Shown: in pieces, positions 5,861 through 8,509 of the stretch
Layout of the letters: each line of letters opens with the position of its first letter
Position numbering within the stretch: the first letter of the stretch is position 1
Source of the DNA: Methanolinea sp. SDB
GTDB lineage: Archaea > Halobacteriota > Methanomicrobia > Methanomicrobiales > Methanospirillaceae
Reading direction: 5' to 3'
NCBI GenBank assembly: GCA_001412335.1
Contig: LKUF01000289.1
Location: 1 to 8,509, forward strand
DNA length: 8,509 nucleotides
Made by a program: the position numbers and the translations under genes
Notes under the pieces: generated by a model
The model's database searches: none
Told to the model about the DNA's origin: nothing
What the model saw: only the letters and a program-made list of their open reading frames with translations

Positions 5861-5880
5861 GCGAATCCCGGAGGAGCCAG

Positions 5881-7623
5881 ATGAGTACTGCCAGGAAAAA
5901 CAAGATATCCATCACCGATACCACGCTGCGGGATGCCCACCAGTCTCTGATAGCCACGCGGCTCAAGACTGAGGACATGCTTCCCCTCGCCCGCCAGATC
6001 GATGACGTCGGTTTCTTTTCAGTCGAGGCCTGGGGAGGTGCGACATTTGATTCAAGTATCCGGTTCCTTGCAGAAGATCCCTGGGAACGGGTGCGGATGC
6101 TCTCCGAAGAACTCAAAAAAACCCCTATCCAGATGCTTCTTCGGGGACAGAACCTTGTCGGGTATCGCCACTATCCGGATGATGTGGTTGACAAGTTCGT
6201 GGAGATGGCCCATAAGAACGGGGTGGACATATTCCGGGTATTCGACGCGCTCAATGACATCAGGAACATGAAACGGGCGATGAGCAAGGTAAAGGAGGTG
6301 GGAGTCCATCTCCAGGGAGCTATCTGCTATACCACGAGCCCGGTTCATTCCAACGAGATATTCGTTGAGATGGCAAAAGAACTCCATGCTCTGGACTGCG
6401 ACTCCATATGCATCAAGGATATGGCCGGACTCATCATGCCCGAGGCTGCCAGGGACCTGATAACGAGAATAAAGGACGAGGTCGATACGCTTGTAGACCT
6501 TCACAGCCATTCCACGAGCGGTGTCGCCCCGATGAGCTACCAGGCGGCTGCAGAGGCGGGAGTAGACATCCTCGATACTGCGATGTCGCCATTTGCACTC
6601 GGGACCTCGCAGCCTCCCACCGAGAGCGTCATCGCGAGCCTGAAGGGAACCGAACGGGATACCGGCATCGACCTCCTGGCTTTACGGGAGGTCAGGAACC
6701 AGTGCTTGAAGTTGCGGGAGAAGTACCAGGGAATCCTTGATCCGATATCGGAGCGGGTCGACAGCGATGTCCTCATCTACCAGCTTCCCGGCGGGATGAT
6801 CTCGAACCTCGTATCCCAGCTCAAGGAACAGGACGCCCTTGATAAGATGAACGATGTGTTTGCCGAGATTCCCCGGGTCCGCGAGGACCTGGGTTATCCC
6901 CCTCTCGTCACCCCTACCTCCCAGATCGTGGGAACCCAGGCAGTCTTCAATGTCCTTCTTGGCGGTGAACGGTACAAGAACGTCACAAAGGAGGTGAAGG
7001 ACTATGTCAAGGGCCTTTACGGCAAATCGCCTGCACCCATCAGCGATCATATCCGGACACTGATCATCGGCGACGAGGACGTCATAACTGTCCGTCCTGC
7101 AGACCTTCTCGAACCAATGTACGAGAAGATGAAAGAGCAGGCGACGGCCGAAGGCCTGATCAAGAAGGAGGAGGATGTCCTCACCTACATCCTCTATCCG
7201 GCCATCGCCCCCTCGTTCCTGCGCGGTGAGCGGAAACCGGAGCCCATCCCCTCGCGACCACAGCAACAGCCCGTTATGGGCGCAGACATTCCGCATAGCA
7301 TGGAAGTCGAAGTGGACGGGGAGATCTTCAACGTGCGGATCGTGTCTGTTGGAGGAAGCGCTGTTGCCACTGCAACACCCTCAACCGAGAAGATACCACG
7401 GGGCGACATACAGGGAGGCATCAAGTCCAACATGCAGGGAATGGTCCTCGAAGTTGCGGTCAGCCAGGGCGCAGAGGTCAGGAAGGGAGACCTCCTGCTC
7501 GTCCTCGAAGCCATGAAGATGGAAAACCCGATCCATTCCCCTGTCGACGGCAGGGTCGTCGAGATCTTTGTTGATACTGGAGACACTGTCCAGAACGGCG
7601 ATGTTCTCATGGTGGTGGAATGA
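5881..7623 (+). CDS. pycB: Pyruvate carboxylase subunit B (carboxyltransferase + biotin carrier)
   Basis: Transfers the carboxyl group from carboxybiotin to pyruvate, giving oxaloacetate for amino acid and partial TCA synthesis. 580 residues. The HMGL-like carboxyltransferase domain (about 8-290) shows TLRDAHQSLIATR (15-27) with metal ligand Asp18, probable carbamylated Lys179 in IKDMAGL, and metal histidines 208 and 210 in LHSHSTSG. The conserved carboxylase domain follows (about 298-450, YQLPGGMISNL, GYPPLVTPTSQIVGTQAV). After a Pro/Gln-rich linker (about 450-470) comes the biotinyl domain (about 510-580), with EAMKM and biotin-accepting Lys546. The start ATG 5881 has GGAGG 6 nt upstream; in-frame codons back to 5776 lie in the T-component gene and leader and are not family-like. 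The same architecture occurs in oxaloacetate decarboxylase alpha (OadA), but the coupled pycA downstream and the absence of beta/gamma decarboxylase subunits in the window favour pyruvate carboxylase. It overlaps pycA by ATGA. Confidence 0.96.
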   Translation: MSTARKNKISITDTTLRDAHQSLIATRLKTEDMLPLARQIDDVGFFSVEAWGGATFDSSIRFLAEDPWERVRMLSEELKKTPIQMLLRGQNLVGYRHYPDDVVDKFVEMAHKNGVDIFRVFDALNDIRNMKRAMSKVKEVGVHLQGAICYTTSPVHSNEIFVEMAKELHALDCDSICIKDMAGLIMPEAARDLITRIKDEVDTLVDLHSHSTSGVAPMSYQAAAEAGVDILDTAMSPFALGTSQPPTESVIASLKGTERDTGIDLLALREVRNQCLKLREKYQGILDPISERVDSDVLIYQLPGGMISNLVSQLKEQDALDKMNDVFAEIPRVREDLGYPPLVTPTSQIVGTQAVFNVLLGGERYKNVTKEVKDYVKGLYGKSPAPISDHIRTLIIGDEDVITVRPADLLEPMYEKMKEQATAEGLIKKEEDVLTYILYPAIAPSFLRGERKPEPIPSRPQQQPVMGADIPHSMEVEVDGEIFNVRIVSVGGSAVATATPSTEKIPRGDIQGGIKSNMQGMVLEVAVSQGAEVRKGDLLLVLEAMKMENPIHSPVDGRVVEIFVDTGDTVQNGDVLMVVE

Positions 7624-8509
7624 AATATTTCGACAAGATCCTCATAGCCAACCGTGGAGAGATCGCCATCAGGGTGATGAGGGCCTGCCGCGAGATGAAC
7701 ATCGAGACCGTGGCAATCTACTCTACCGCAGACAAGGATTCGCTGCATGTGAAATATGCCGACGAGGCCTTCCTGGTGGGCGAGGCTCCACCCTCCAAGA
7801 GCTATTTAAACATGGATCGTATCATCGATATCGCCAGGAAGTCCGGGAGTGAAGCCGTTCACCCCGGATACGGGTTCCTTGCAGAAAACCACCGTTTTGC
7901 CAAATACTGCCAGGATGAAGGGATCACCTTTATCGGCCCCTCGTGGAAGACCATCCGTGCGATGGGTTCGAAGATCGAGAGCAAACAGACGATGAAGGAT
8001 GCCGGTGTTCCTGTTGTCCCGGGAACAGAAGGAGGTGTGAGGGACTCCGAAACTGCCAGGGCAATCGCGGAGGAGATCGGGTACCCTGTCATCGTCAAGG
8101 CAAGCGCCGGCGGCGGCGGGATAGGAATGCAGATAGTCGATGACGAGAAAGGACTCGAGGCGGCTATCCAGGCCGGGATGAGGATTGCAGAGTCCGCGTT
8201 TGGGGATGCCACGGTCTTCGTGGAGAAGTACCTGGTAAAACCCCGGCATATCGAGTTCCAGATACTTGCAGACGAGCATGGAAACGTTGTCCACCTCTTT
8301 GACCGCGAGTGCTCCATACAGCGGCGGCACCAGAAGCTGGTCGAGGAGGCCCCCTGCCCTATCATGACTGACGAACTCAGGGAACGGATGTCTGCATCGG
8401 CCATTGCGGTGGCAAGAGCATCTGATTACACCAATGCGGGCACAGTGGAGTTCCTGTACTCGGAGGGCGACTATTACTTCATGGAGATGAACACCCGCCT
8501 GCAGGTGGA
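7620..8509 (+). CDS. pycA: Pyruvate carboxylase subunit A (biotin carboxylase), 3' end cut off
   Basis: ATP-dependent carboxylation of the PycB-bound biotin with bicarbonate. The first 296 residues of about 490-500 are present; the frame is open to the window end. The start ATG 7620 overlaps the pycB stop (ATGA), with GGTGGTGG at 7611-7618 as a modest ribosome binding site. The N-terminal biotin carboxylase fold begins KILIANRGEIAIRV (6-19), then HPGYGFLAEN (81-90). The ATP-grasp domain has Lys160 and the glycine-rich lid ASAGGGGIGM (161-170). Catalytic and ligand residues line up with E. coli AccC offset by one: His210 (RHIE), Cys231, Lys239 (RRHQK), Glu277 (TVEF), Glu289, Asn291 and Arg293 in MEMNTRLQV. 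The window ends just before the glutamate of the usual VEH. The lid carries Ile168 where AccC has Arg; I recall this as seen in archaeal homologues, so I do not read it as a defect. Confidence 0.96.
   Translation, partial: MKYFDKILIANRGEIAIRVMRACREMNIETVAIYSTADKDSLHVKYADEAFLVGEAPPSKSYLNMDRIIDIARKSGSEAVHPGYGFLAENHRFAKYCQDEGITFIGPSWKTIRAMGSKIESKQTMKDAGVPVVPGTEGGVRDSETARAIAEEIGYPVIVKASAGGGGIGMQIVDDEKGLEAAIQAGMRIAESAFGDATVFVEKYLVKPRHIEFQILADEHGNVVHLFDRECSIQRRHQKLVEEAPCPIMTDELRERMSASAIAVARASDYTNAGTVEFLYSEGDYYFMEMNTRLQV

Noticed and set aside
5776..5880. 35-codon N-terminal extension of PycB starting in the T-component gene
   Set aside because: The extra residues are not carboxylase-like and would run through the probable promoter and leader. 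GGAGG is placed right before ATG 5881.
6682..7296. Long minus-strand open frame of 204 codons opposite pycB
   Set aside because: It is antisense to a well-conserved carboxylase domain and its protein has no recognisable motif. It is an expected shadow of high-G+C coding sequence.
5881..7623. Oxaloacetate decarboxylase alpha subunit (sodium pump) as the identity of the 580-residue protein
   Set aside because: The domain order is shared, but a coupled biotin carboxylase gene follows and no beta or gamma decarboxylase subunit is visible in the window.
7806..8404. Overlapping minus-strand open frames of 174 and 181 codons opposite pycA
   Set aside because: Both are antisense to catalytic motifs of biotin carboxylase and have composition unlike real proteins; shadows.

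Overview
The window reads as a piece of a methanogenic archaeon's chromosome, most likely from the Methanomicrobia/Methanomicrobiales. The indications are an archaeal-type RtcB, a DUF2111 protein (a family I know from methanogens), a two-subunit pyruvate carboxylase (PycA/PycB) of the methanogen type, strong GGAGG or GGTGATC ribosome binding sites, TATA-like boxes instead of bacterial -35/-10 elements, and moderately high G+C. All genes are on the + strand, packed tightly, and no stretch over about 65 bases is without a gene.

Left part (1-2235): the 3' four fifths of rtcB (RNA ligase) overlaps a gene of unknown function whose protein looks like a glutamine-amidotransferase-fold domain rich in Cys and His. 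A small DUF2111 protein follows.

Middle (2241-5819): a complete biotin acquisition and control module. BirA (HTH repressor fused to biotin-protein ligase) is followed by bioY (substrate-binding membrane protein), two ECF ATPase genes and the T component. The 37-base gap between birA and bioY holds a perfect 11-bp inverted repeat (3224-3234 / 3247-3257). It matches the known BirA operator pattern in half-site and in spacing, and it lies across the probable TATA box, transcription start, Shine-Dalgarno and ATG of bioY. The four transporter genes overlap one another (4, 11 and 19 nt), so they should be one translationally coupled operon under this operator.

Right part (5881-8509): pycB (carboxyltransferase plus biotinyl carrier domain, biotin lysine at residue 546) overlaps pycA (biotin carboxylase, cut off by the window end). 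They have their own TATA-like box inside the end of the T-component gene and a small hairpin in the leader.

The genes form a logical chain: BioY/ECF imports biotin, BirA attaches it to PycB and represses the importer when biotin is plentiful, and PycAB uses it to make oxaloacetate from pyruvate for anabolism. No biotin synthesis genes are seen in the window. I see no mobile element, CRISPR, tRNA or rRNA. The most interesting points are the promoter-core operator, the one-sided degeneration of the ATPase pair together with a changed coupling motif in the T protein, and the uncharacterised Cys/His-rich protein upstream.
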